The notes beneath the pieces are model-generated. The model saw only the letters and a program-made list of their open reading frames with translations. It made no database searches and was not told where the DNA came from. Below, piece after piece: positions 33,991-41,373 of a stretch of 47,064 nt of DNA; the first letter of the stretch is position 1; each line of letters opens with the position of its first letter. The position numbers and the translations under genes were made by a program. Source of the stretch: an uncultured beta proteobacterium (lineage in GTDB: Bacteria; Pseudomonadota; Gammaproteobacteria; Burkholderiales; Burkholderiaceae_C); the NCBI GenBank assembly GCA_903870065.1, contig CAIQBN010000059.1:1-47064 (forward strand), given 5' to 3'.

Positions 33991-35184
33991 ATGAACGTCA
34001 TCCGTTTCTCCGATCTGTGCGCCCGTGGCGAAGTCGCTGGCAAGCGCGTTTTTATCCGCGCCGACCTGAATGTGCCGCAGGACGATCAGGGCCACATTAC
34101 CGAAGACACCCGCATTCGCGCCAGCATTCCCTGCATCCAGATGGCGCTGGACGCGGGTGCTGCCGTGATGGTCACGTCGCACTTGGGGCGCCCGACCGAA
34201 GGGGCTTTCAAGCCGTCGGATTCGCTGACGCCCGTTGCCGTGCGCATGGGCGAATTGATGGCCCGCACGATTCCTGTCGTTGCAAATTGGGTTGATGGCG
34301 TGGATGTGGCCGCTGGCCAGCTAGTGCTGCTGGAAAATTGCCGGGTCAACAAGGGTGAGAAAAAAAATGACGCGGCACTTGCCCGCAAGATGGCCGCTTT
34401 GTGCGACATTTTTGTGCACGATGCGTTTGGCACCGCCCATCGGGCCGAGGCCAGTACCTACGGTATCGCCGAGTTTGCTCCGCTAGCGTGTGCCGGTCCC
34501 CTGCTGGCCGCTGAGATGGATGCCATCTCCAAGGCACTGTTGGCACCCAAACGACCTTTGGTCGCCATTGTTGCAGGCTCTAAAGTATCGACCAAACTTA
34601 CCATTCTGAAGAGCTTGGCCGCCAATGTCGACCAGCTCATTGTGGGCGGTGGAATTGCCAACACCTTCATGCTAGCGGCAGGCCTGAAAATTGGCAAAAG
34701 TCTGGCAGAACCCGATTTGTTGGCCGAGGCGACCGCGGTTATCGAGGCAATGAAAGCCCGCGGCGCCGCGGTGCCGATTCCGGTGGATGTGGTGACTGCC
34801 AAGACTTTCTCGGCCGATGCAGCAGCGACTGTCAAGTCGGCCACCGACGTAGCGGATGATGACCTGATACTGGACATTGGTCCGCAAACAGCACAGGCCT
34901 TGGCCGAACAGTTGAAGTCTGCTGGAACCATTGTCTGGAATGGGCCGGTTGGAGTGTTTGAGTTTGCGGCATTCGAGAATGGCACCCAGGTCATTGCCAG
35001 GGCGATTGCGGACTCCAGCGCATTCAGCATTGCGGGTGGGGGCGACACCTTGGCGGCCATCGCCAAGTATGGAATTGAAAAGCAGGTGGGCTACATCAGC
35101 ACGGGTGGCGGTGCGTTCTTGGAAGTGCTCGAAGGCAAGACACTACCCGCCTTTGAAGTGTTGGCGCGGCGTTGCGCTCAATAA
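33991..35184 (+). CDS. pgk: Phosphoglycerate kinase
   Basis: 397-residue glycolytic/gluconeogenic enzyme interconverting 1,3-bisphosphoglycerate + ADP and 3-phosphoglycerate + ATP. It shows the N-terminal substrate loop ([10 protein letters not shown], 20-29), the paired histidine/arginine contacts ([11 protein letters not shown]), the hinge region [10 protein letters not shown] and the nucleotide-binding [13 protein letters not shown] near 349, with [16 protein letters not shown] close to the end. GAGG lies 8 nt upstream of the ATG. It heads the glycolytic neighbourhood with pyk, fba and purC, here interrupted by two minus-strand diguanylate cyclases. R3 follows its stop. Confidence 0.97.
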   Translation: MNVIRFSDLCARGEVAGKRVFIRADLNVPQDDQGHITEDTRIRASIPCIQMALDAGAAVMVTSHLGRPTEGAFKPSDSLTPVAVRMGELMARTIPVVANWVDGVDVAAGQLVLLENCRVNKGEKKNDAALARKMAALCDIFVHDAFGTAHRAEASTYGIAEFAPLACAGPLLAAEMDAISKALLAPKRPLVAIVAGSKVSTKLTILKSLAANVDQLIVGGGIANTFMLAAGLKIGKSLAEPDLLAEATAVIEAMKARGAAVPIPVDVVTAKTFSADAAATVKSATDVADDDLILDIGPQTAQALAEQLKSAGTIVWNGPVGVFEFAAFENGTQVIARAIADSSAFSIAGGGDTLAAIAKYGIEKQVGYISTGGGAFLEVLEGKTLPAFEVLARRCAQ

Positions 35185-35187
35185 ACG

Positions 35188-35232
35188 CTACAAAATATAT
35201 AGCTATCTATGCAGTATTGACGAGGGCTGGAG
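35188..35232 (+). repeat. Dispersed ~46-bp repeat, copy R3
   Basis: Starts CTACAAAATATATAGCTA and ends GACGAGGGCTGGAG. It lies between the convergent stops of pgk (35184) and the GAF-like/GGDEF gene (35255). It has the same spacing and 3' end as R1 and R2. Confidence 0.7.
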
Positions 35233-35254
35233 TCGAATTTTCCGTATATCCTTG

Positions 35255-36331
35255 TCAAAATAACTCCACATCGCCCACCTTGCGGTCCACCGTAAGGAGC
35301 CCGCGGCGCACCAGATCGCTTTCGCTGCAGACCTGGTTGCGTCCATGGTGTTTTGCGTAGTAAACCGCCTGATCGGCACGTTCGCAGGCGGCTGCCGGTG
35401 TGTCACCTGCCTGAATTTCGGTAACACCCATGCTAACGGTGATGCGACCGGCCTGGGGGAATACAAAGGCCTCCATGTTGGCGCGAAAGCGTTCGACCGC
35501 CGCCATGGCCGTTGCATGGTCAGCGCTGCGCAGCACTACGACAAACTCCTCGCCTCCAAAGCGGTATACCTTGTCGTAGGCGCGAAACGAGGTCTTCATA
35601 AGCCGCGCCACCAAAATCAGCACCTCATCACCAATCAGATGGCCGTAGGTGTCATTGACCTGCTTGAAATGATCAATGTCGGCCATCGCCAGCCAGAAAT
35701 TGGCCGTAGGCGGGGGTGTTCGCTGCTCTGTGCCTTGGGGTGGCGGCTCTACCTGTTCAACGCGCCGCAAGGTCTTGTAGAAAAGATCATCAAAGGGTTT
35801 GCGGTTCCACAAACCGGTCAATGCATCACATTCACTGTAGTCCAGCATATCCAGCATATTGCCGTACAGGGTGATCAGGCGCAGGGCGCCCGACTGGTCA
35901 GCTTCACTCAGCGGTGCCTTGGACCGAATCTCTGCAACGCCCCACAGCGCGGCACCCTCCGATACGGTAATTGGAAAACAGGTTACCTGATGGTCATCAC
36001 CCACGGCTCCCGCACGGACTACCACTTCAACCCGGTCCAGGCAATGCATTCGGTCTGGCGCATCCTCTATTGGCAAAAGGGTGTCGGGTGCCGCACCCAT
36101 GGGATCCGAAAAATAGTGAATATCGGATCCGCTGGTCACCTCCGTCAGCGCAAGCCAGAACCGTCGCTCGTTGTCGTGCGCCAAGCTGAAAATTGCCACC
36201 GCCTGAGCGGAAATCGTGTCAGCAAGTGCCTGGGTCAGTCCACCGAGCAAGTCATCGCGTCGGCGCAGACCGCTCAGGCGCACAAGATGCTCCAGCAACC
36301 GTTCGTTAGGGTTGGAGACCTGTGTATTCAT
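35255..36331 (-). CDS. Diguanylate cyclase with GAF-like N-terminal domain
   Basis: 358 residues. The N-terminal part (about 10-160) has the length and pattern of a GAF-type sensor (LADTISAQAVAIFSLAHD, then a WGVAEIR strand). The C-terminal GGDEF domain (about 168-335) has the active-site GGEEF (259-263) and an intact RxxD product-inhibition site (RAYD, 250-253), five residues upstream. It should make cyclic di-GMP from two GTP and be feedback-regulated. A Pro/Gln-rich insert lies near 195-210. It starts 20 bp after the stop of the REC-GGDEF gene on the same strand, so the two form an operon. Confidence 0.9.
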   Translation of the reverse strand: MNTQVSNPNERLLEHLVRLSGLRRRDDLLGGLTQALADTISAQAVAIFSLAHDNERRFWLALTEVTSGSDIHYFSDPMGAAPDTLLPIEDAPDRMHCLDRVEVVVRAGAVGDDHQVTCFPITVSEGAALWGVAEIRSKAPLSEADQSGALRLITLYGNMLDMLDYSECDALTGLWNRKPFDDLFYKTLRRVEQVEPPPQGTEQRTPPPTANFWLAMADIDHFKQVNDTYGHLIGDEVLILVARLMKTSFRAYDKVYRFGGEEFVVVLRSADHATAMAAVERFRANMEAFVFPQAGRITVSMGVTEIQAGDTPAAACERADQAVYYAKHHGRNQVCSESDLVRRGLLTVDRKVGDVELF

Positions 36332-36351
36332 AGTGTAGTTCGGGCGCGACG

Positions 36352-37317
36352 TTAGGCCAAGCCCGCTGTGCCCAGCGGCATGGCGCAGACCCGACCGCGC
36401 CCGGTTTGTTTGGCACAGTACAGTTGGGCGTCTGCCAGTCCGACCAGCGCAGAGGCATCACCCCCGGAATCGACGGTGCGGGTTGCCAGGCCGATGCTGA
36501 CCGTGACGACGCCGCCAACGCTTGACTCGGCATGGGGAATGCCCTGTGCGCGCACCCTGCGCTCAAGCTCATTGGCCAAAACCAGCGCATCATCAAAGGC
36601 CGTGTCTGGCAGGATGCACGCAAATTCCTCGCCGCCGTAACGCGCCACCAAATCTGCCGGGCGCCTGAGGGAAGATTTGAGCGTCACTGCGATCAGACGC
36701 AGGCAGTCATCTCCGGCCTGGTGCCCATAACGATCGTTGAACAGCTTGAAATGGTCGACGTCAATCATGATGACGGACAGCGGCGAACTACTACGCGTTG
36801 AGCGAGCCCATTCGATCACCAATTGCTGGTCAAAATAGCGACGGTTGAATACGCCAGACAGACCATCGAGAAAGACCAGTTTGCGTAGCAAGTCAGACTG
36901 GAATTTTAGGGTTAGCTGGGTTCTAACGCGGGCCCGCACCACGGCTGGATTGACCGGTTTGGCAATGAAGTCGACCGCACCCAGGCTCAGGCCATGGGTT
37001 TCCTGGGCGGCATCGGTGTGGGCAGTAACAAAAATAACCGGTATGTTGCAGGTCGCGTCGTTTGACTTGAGTTGTGAACACACCTCAAATCCATCCATAC
37101 CAGGCATGACAACGTCAAGCAAAACCAGGTCAGGCGGATTGGCCTGGCAGATAGCCAGCGCTTGCGCACCGCTAGTGGCCATGAAAACCTGAAAGTCGGC
37201 ACCGAAAATTTGGTGCATCACCTGGATGTTGATTGGTTGGTCGTCCACCACGAGCAGCTTGGGCTTGCCATGGGAGCTGTCTAGCAGCACGTCCATTGGA
37301 GTGTCAAGTAAAGTCAT
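36352..37317 (-). CDS. Response regulator diguanylate cyclase (REC-GGDEF)
   Basis: 321 residues. The N-terminal receiver domain (about 19-135) has the acidic pair D25/D26, phospho-acceptor D68 in LVLLDVVMPGMDGF and K120. The C-terminal GGDEF domain (about 148-315) has GGEEF (228-232) and the RxxD inhibitory site (RPAD, 219-222). This is the PleD/WspR-like logic: phosphorylation by a sensor kinase triggers cyclic-di-GMP synthesis. No kinase gene is nearby. It is the promoter-proximal member of the two-gene unit with the GAF-like cyclase. Confidence 0.93.
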   Translation of the reverse strand: MTLLDTPMDVLLDSSHGKPKLLVVDDQPINIQVMHQIFGADFQVFMATSGAQALAICQANPPDLVLLDVVMPGMDGFEVCSQLKSNDATCNIPVIFVTAHTDAAQETHGLSLGAVDFIAKPVNPAVVRARVRTQLTLKFQSDLLRKLVFLDGLSGVFNRRYFDQQLVIEWARSTRSSSPLSVIMIDVDHFKLFNDRYGHQAGDDCLRLIAVTLKSSLRRPADLVARYGGEEFACILPDTAFDDALVLANELERRVRAQGIPHAESSVGGVVTVSIGLATRTVDSGGDASALVGLADAQLYCAKQTGRGRVCAMPLGTAGLA

Positions 37318-37586
37318 GAAGCGGTGTTTGCGGCGCGGGAATTAGATGGCTTGTTTACATTGAACCACAGCTTGGGGCGGGTCAGCAGGCACTGGAGTGC
37401 CGTTCTGGCACGTCCATCACCCGCTGCGCATAACCCATGGCTGCGCCGCAACGCTGGCAAATTCGATTGCACCTTGTCTTCTGGAGGCTGTCAAGTGGGG
37501 TATCCCGCGCAACTTGATGCAACTCCGTAACCGCCAAAGCGGGGTAACCGTGTAAAAATGCCAGTCACATAAGAGGAGACAGTTTC
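37318..37586. other. Divergent region between the REC-GGDEF gene and pyk
   Basis: 269 bp with no supported gene. It contains GTGCC-gttct-GGCAC (37400-37414) and a direct repeat GTAACCG (37527-37533 and 37544-37550) 17 bp apart just before pyk. A TAAAAA stretch at 37553-37558 could serve as a -10, giving a short leader. AGAGGAGAC at 37570-37578 is the pyk ribosome site. Confidence 0.5.
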
Positions 37587-39020
37587 ATGCCACGTCGTGC
37601 CACCAAGATCGTCGCAACCCTGGGCCCAGCGTCAAGTGACCCTGCACTGCTGGAGCAAATGATTCGCGCTGGAGTCAATGTGGTGCGTCTGAACTTTAGC
37701 CACGGCACGGCCCAAGACCATATTGACCGCGCCCGACTGGTGCGCGAGGCGGCCCAGCGAGCCGGACGGGAAGTGGCCATCATGGCCGACTTGCAAGGCC
37801 CCAAAATCCGCGTTGGCAAATTTGCCGAGGGCAAGGTGTTCTTGCAGCCTGGGCAAAAATTCATACTTGACGCTGCGCGCACAGAATTGGGTGACATTGA
37901 CGCGGTCGGCCTTGATTACAAACCCCTGCCCCGCGAGGTCAAGGCCGGCGACGTCCTGCTGCTCAACGACGGCTTGATTGTTATTACGGTGGATGCGGTT
38001 CATGGTGATGCCGTGCACACGACCGTCAAGCTCGGTGGCGAATTGTCCAATAACAAGGGCATCAACAAGCAAGGCGGCGGCCTGACTGCTCCGGCGTTGA
38101 CGGGCAAGGACATGGAAGACATCCGTACGGCGATGCACTTCCAGGCCGACTATGTGGCGGTGAGTTTTCCAAAAAACGCGACCGATATGGAGATGGCCCG
38201 ACAATTGTGCAACGTGGCGGCAGCCGATTTCAACCACAAGCCGGCGCTGATTGCCAAGATCGAGCGGGCCGAGGCGATTCCCAAGCTGCTTGAAATTTTG
38301 CTGGCCAGCGATGGCATCATGGTTGCGCGCGGCGACTTGGCCGTCGAGGTGGGCAATGCCATTGTGCCGGGGCTGCAAAAGCGCATGATCAAGCTGGCCC
38401 GTGAGCACGACCGCGTGGTCATCACCGCTACGCAGATGATGGAGTCCATGATTACCAACCCGGTTCCTACGCGCGCAGAGGTCAGTGATGTTGCCAATGC
38501 CGTGCTCGACGGAACCGATGCAGTCATGCTTTCTGCCGAGACGGCAGCGGGCAAGTATCCGCTGGAAACCATTGTCGAGATGGCCAAGATTTGCCATGCC
38601 GCCGAAGGGCACGAAAGCTTTGAGTTGGAGTCGGATTTTACCGGTAAGACCTTCCAGCGCATCGACCAGACCATTGCAATGGGTGCATTGTTTACGGCGC
38701 ACCATCTGGGGGCCAAAGCAATTGTTGCAATGACCGACAGCGGCTCCACTGCTCTGTGGATGAGCCGCCATTTGATCCGCGTGCCGATTTATGCGCTGAC
38801 ATCCAAGGTGGCAACCCAGCGCAAGATGGCCTTGTACCGCAATGTGCGTCCGCTCTTTGTGGATACCAGCCTGGATCGCGATACGGCACTGAAAGAAGCA
38901 GAAAACCACTTGCGCGAGCGTGGCATCGTGCAGCAAGGCGATGTGTATGCCATTACCTGCGGCGAACCCATGGGGTCACCGGGGGGCACCAATATGCTCA
39001 AGATCTGCCAGGTTGAGTAA
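37587..39020 (+). CDS. pyk: Pyruvate kinase
   Basis: 477-residue enzyme converting phosphoenolpyruvate + ADP to pyruvate + ATP. It shows ATKIVATLGPAS (5-16), VVRLNFSHG (32-40), the metal/phosphate segment MADLQGPKIRVGKF, the catalytic lysine in ALIAKIERAEAIPKL (near 224), ARGDLAVEVG and ITATQMMESMI. The C-terminal allosteric domain is complete. The ribosome site AGAGGAGAC precedes the ATG by 8 nt. The gene precedes fba; a 212-bp gap with an FNR-type box separates them. Confidence 0.97.
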   Translation: MPRRATKIVATLGPASSDPALLEQMIRAGVNVVRLNFSHGTAQDHIDRARLVREAAQRAGREVAIMADLQGPKIRVGKFAEGKVFLQPGQKFILDAARTELGDIDAVGLDYKPLPREVKAGDVLLLNDGLIVITVDAVHGDAVHTTVKLGGELSNNKGINKQGGGLTAPALTGKDMEDIRTAMHFQADYVAVSFPKNATDMEMARQLCNVAAADFNHKPALIAKIERAEAIPKLLEILLASDGIMVARGDLAVEVGNAIVPGLQKRMIKLAREHDRVVITATQMMESMITNPVPTRAEVSDVANAVLDGTDAVMLSAETAAGKYPLETIVEMAKICHAAEGHESFELESDFTGKTFQRIDQTIAMGALFTAHHLGAKAIVAMTDSGSTALWMSRHLIRVPIYALTSKVATQRKMALYRNVRPLFVDTSLDRDTALKEAENHLRERGIVQQGDVYAITCGEPMGSPGGTNMLKICQVE

Positions 39021-39094
39021 GCTGTTTCCCGCTGACAGAGCGATCAACCCGTTGCGCTGGCCCGCGTGTGGGTGCGCTGTCGGCGTGTCCTGAC

Positions 39095-39108
39095 TTGATC
39101 CTTATCAA
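39095..39108. promoter_or_regulatory. FNR/Anr-type operator upstream of fba
   Basis: TTGATCCTTATCAA is a perfect match to the FNR/Anr consensus TTGAT-N4-ATCAA. Its centre (39101.5) is about 60.5 bp upstream of the start expected from TAAAAT at 39150-39155, close to the -61.5 position of class I FNR activation. Regulator identity is inferred from the consensus. Confidence 0.7.
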
Positions 39109-39149
39109 CCTGTGCCGCGTAGAAGTCCCCGCAGATGAAACGGGAGGTC

Positions 39150-39155
39150 TAAAAT
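39150..39155 (+). promoter_or_regulatory. Possible -10 element of fba
   Basis: TAAAAT matches five of six bases of TATAAT. No good -35 is present, which is common for an activator-dependent promoter and fits the FNR-type box further upstream. Confidence 0.45.
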
Positions 39156-39170
39156 CGGACCGAGGTACTA

Positions 39171-39188
39171 GTTACCAGGTGGTTACCA
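39171..39188. repeat. Direct repeat GTTACCA x2, possible operator
   Basis: Two exact GTTACCA units start 11 bp apart (one helical turn) just downstream of the inferred fba transcription start. The second overlaps GGTTACC, whose complement GGTAACC also appears upstream of pyk at 37543-37549. The shared motif suggests a common repressor, not identified. Confidence 0.35.
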
Positions 39189-39232
39189 CTTTGGGTAGCC
39201 TGAACGGTTTTTAACGTCACAAGGATTTACCC

Positions 39233-40297
39233 ATGGCACTCGTTTCAATGCGCGAATTACTGGATCACGCAGCCGCAAATGGCTACGGCATTCCAGCCTT
39301 CAACGTCAACAATCTGGAGCAGGTTCAGGCCGTGATGGAGGCCGCCAAAGAGGTCGGAGCCCCGGTCATTTTGCAAGCCAGCGCGGGCGCTCGCAAGTAC
39401 GCCGGCGAAGCCTTCATCAAGCACTTGATTCAGGCCGCCATTGAAGCGTATCCCAATATTCCGCTGGTCATGCACCAGGACCACGGCCAAAGTCCCGAGA
39501 TCTGTCAAGGCGCTATCAACCTGGGATTCAGTTCGGTCATGATGGACGGCAGCCTTGAGGGTGACGGCAAGACCATTGCAAGCTATGAGTACAACGTCGA
39601 AGTCACTCGCAAAGTGGTCGAAATGGCCCACGCAACCGGCGTGACCGTCGAGGGTGAGTTGGGCTGCCTGGGTTCGCTGGAAACCATGAAGGGTGACAAG
39701 GAAGACGGCCATGGCACGGATGCAACCATGACCCGCGAGCAAATGCTCACAAACCCTGAGCAGGCGGCGGACTTTGTCAAACGCACGCAACTCGACGCCT
39801 TGGCCATCGCCATCGGCACCAGCCACGGCGCCTATAAGTTCACCCGCAAGCCCACGGGTGATATCCTGGCCATTGAGCGTGTCAAGGAAATTAACCAGCG
39901 TCTGCCCAATACCCATTTGGTCATGCACGGCTCCAGCAGCGTGCCGCAGGATTTGCTGGCCATCATTAACCAATATGGTGGCAAGATGAAAGAGACCTAT
40001 GGCGTGCCGGTGGAAGAAATACAGAAAGCCATCCAATTCGGCGTGCGCAAGATCAATATTGACACCGATATTCGTCTGGCCATGACGGCGGCGGTGCGCA
40101 AATTCATGTTTGAAAATCCAGATAAATTTGATGCCCGTGACTGGCTCAAACCCGCTCGCGAAGCCGCCAAGTCAATTTGCAAGCAGCGCTATCTGGAATT
40201 CGGATGTGAAGGCCAGGGTGCCAAGATCAAGGGCGATGCGCTGCAGGTGGTCGCTACCCGCTACGCAAAAGGCGAGTTGGCCCAAGTGGTGCAATAG
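39233..40297 (+). CDS. fba: Class II fructose-bisphosphate aldolase, Calvin-cycle type
   Basis: 354-residue zinc aldolase splitting or forming fructose 1,6-bisphosphate. The metal and substrate residues are visible: HQDHG (H81, D83, H84), the Glu ligand in [12 protein letters not shown], the His in [12 protein letters not shown] and the His in [12 protein letters not shown]. The length and the insert [19 protein letters not shown] match the Calvin-cycle subtype typical of Burkholderiales. AAGGATTT is its ribosome site. The upstream region carries an FNR-type box. An intrinsic terminator follows before purC. Confidence 0.97.
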   Translation: MALVSMRELLDHAAANGYGIPAFNVNNLEQVQAVMEAAKEVGAPVILQASAGARKYAGEAFIKHLIQAAIEAYPNIPLVMHQDHGQSPEICQGAINLGFSSVMMDGSLEGDGKTIASYEYNVEVTRKVVEMAHATGVTVEGELGCLGSLETMKGDKEDGHGTDATMTREQMLTNPEQAADFVKRTQLDALAIAIGTSHGAYKFTRKPTGDILAIERVKEINQRLPNTHLVMHGSSSVPQDLLAIINQYGGKMKETYGVPVEEIQKAIQFGVRKINIDTDIRLAMTAAVRKFMFENPDKFDARDWLKPAREAAKSICKQRYLEFGCEGQGAKIKGDALQVVATRYAKGELAQVVQ

Positions 40298-40298
40298 T

Positions 40299-40382
40299 CC
40301 CCCAAGCTCGGGGGCGTCCCCGTTCCTTGCGATAATTCGCAGGAATAGTATCTGGCCCGCACACTGTTCAGCGGGCTTTTTT
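40299..40382 (+). terminator. Intrinsic terminator of fba
   Basis: The best element is GCCCGC-acactgttca-GCGGGC followed by TTTTTT (40355-40382), a standard rho-independent terminator. Two other hairpins precede it: CCCCC-aagctc-GGGGG near 40299-40314 and a bulged TTCCTTGCGA/TTCGCAGGAA stem near 40323-40345. Confidence 0.8.
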
Positions 40383-40413
40383 CTTTCTGCGTTGCATTTT
40401 TCTGTTTCAGACC

Positions 40414-41322
40414 ATGTCCTCTACCGTACACACCTCTGCCTTGACTTCCCTGCCCCTGCTTGCCCGTGGCAAGGTGCGCGACAACTATGCTGTTGGTGAT
40501 GACCGCATCTTGATGGTCGCCAGCGATCGCCTGAGTGCGTTTGATGTCATTATGGGCGAGCCCATTCCCGGCAAGGGCAAGTTGCTGACGCAAATGGCCC
40601 TGTTCTGGTTTGAGAAGATTGGTCCGGCGGGACTGAATTTGTGCCCGATTCATCTGACCGGCGAGGCACCTGAAAGCGTAGTCCAGCCAGATGAGGTGGC
40701 GCAAGTGAAGGACCGCTCGATGCTGGTGAAACGTCTGAAACCCTTGCCGGTAGAGGCGGTTGTGCGTGGTTACCTGGCAGGCAGTGGCTGGAAGGAATAC
40801 CAGAACAACGGCGCCGTGTGTGGCGTCAAGCTTCCCGCCGGTCTGAAAAACGCGTCCAAGCTGCCTGAACCGATTTACACGCCGGCCGCAAAAGCCGCCG
40901 TGGGCGATCACGATGAAAACATCACCTTTGAGCAGACGGCTGACATGATTGGCTTGGACCTGGCGAGCCGGATTCGCGCTATCAGCATCGCCATTTACCG
41001 GGCAGCCAGCGAGATCGCGCTGCGCAAAGGGATCATCATTGCCGACACCAAGTTTGAATTTGGTTTGGACACGGACGGAACCTTAACGCTGATGGATGAA
41101 GTGCTGACGCCCGATTCGTCGCGTTTTTGGCCACAGGAAAGCTACCAGGAAGGAACCAATCCACCGAGCTACGACAAACAGTTTGTGCGCGACTGGCTGG
41201 AGCAGGCCATAGTGGATGGCAAACCCTGGAGCAAGACCCCACCGGCGCCGCGGGTGCCGGATGCGGTTATTGCGAAAACCGCGGCAAAATACCAGGAAGC
41301 CCTGGAGCGGCTCACGCGCTGA
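40414..41322 (+). CDS. purC: Phosphoribosylaminoimidazole-succinocarboxamide synthase
   Basis: 302-residue SAICAR synthetase, which joins aspartate to CAIR in purine synthesis using ATP. It carries the ATP-binding start ([18 protein letters not shown]), [35 protein letters not shown] and the C-terminal [14 protein letters not shown]. It is longer than the 237-residue E. coli form; the ~300-residue form is usual in betaproteobacteria. The commonly adjacent purE and purK are not found downstream; the DUF3141 hydrolase gene occupies that place on the other strand. Confidence 0.96.
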   Translation: MSSTVHTSALTSLPLLARGKVRDNYAVGDDRILMVASDRLSAFDVIMGEPIPGKGKLLTQMALFWFEKIGPAGLNLCPIHLTGEAPESVVQPDEVAQVKDRSMLVKRLKPLPVEAVVRGYLAGSGWKEYQNNGAVCGVKLPAGLKNASKLPEPIYTPAAKAAVGDHDENITFEQTADMIGLDLASRIRAISIAIYRAASEIALRKGIIIADTKFEFGLDTDGTLTLMDEVLTPDSSRFWPQESYQEGTNPPSYDKQFVRDWLEQAIVDGKPWSKTPPAPRVPDAVIAKTAAKYQEALERLTR

Positions 41323-41327
41323 TCGAC

Positions 41328-41350
41328 GCGCAGCGCCCTGTGTGCTGCGC
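41328..41350. terminator. Possible hairpin between convergent purC and the DUF3141 gene
   Basis: GCGCAGC-gccctgtgt-GCTGCGC has a perfect 7-bp stem, 6 bp after the purC stop and within the 51-bp convergent gap. It has no T-run. Confidence 0.4.
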
Positions 41351-41373
41351 CCGGTTGCGCTCGTAGAAAAAGC

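Larger units (their letters stand above)
39021..39232. other. pyk-fba intergenic regulatory region
   Basis: 212 bp holding, in order, an FNR-type box (39095-39108), a candidate -10 TAAAAT (39150-39155), two GTTACCA direct repeats 11 bp apart (39171-39177, 39182-39188), an imperfect inverted repeat GGTTACC-actttg-GGTAGCC (39181-39200) and the ribosome site AAGGATTT before the fba ATG. No gene is supported. Confidence 0.55.

Noticed and set aside
37324..37530. 68-codon plus-strand frame in the REC-GGDEF/pyk gap
   Set aside because: No ribosome site, no recognisable motif or helix, and overlap with the likely regulatory region of both flanking genes.
37632..38936. Long minus-strand open frame (434 codons) opposite pyk
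   Set aside because: It is antisense to a complete pyruvate kinase, is rich in His, Gln and Arg without any family motif, and lacks a ribosome site. It is a by-product of codon bias.
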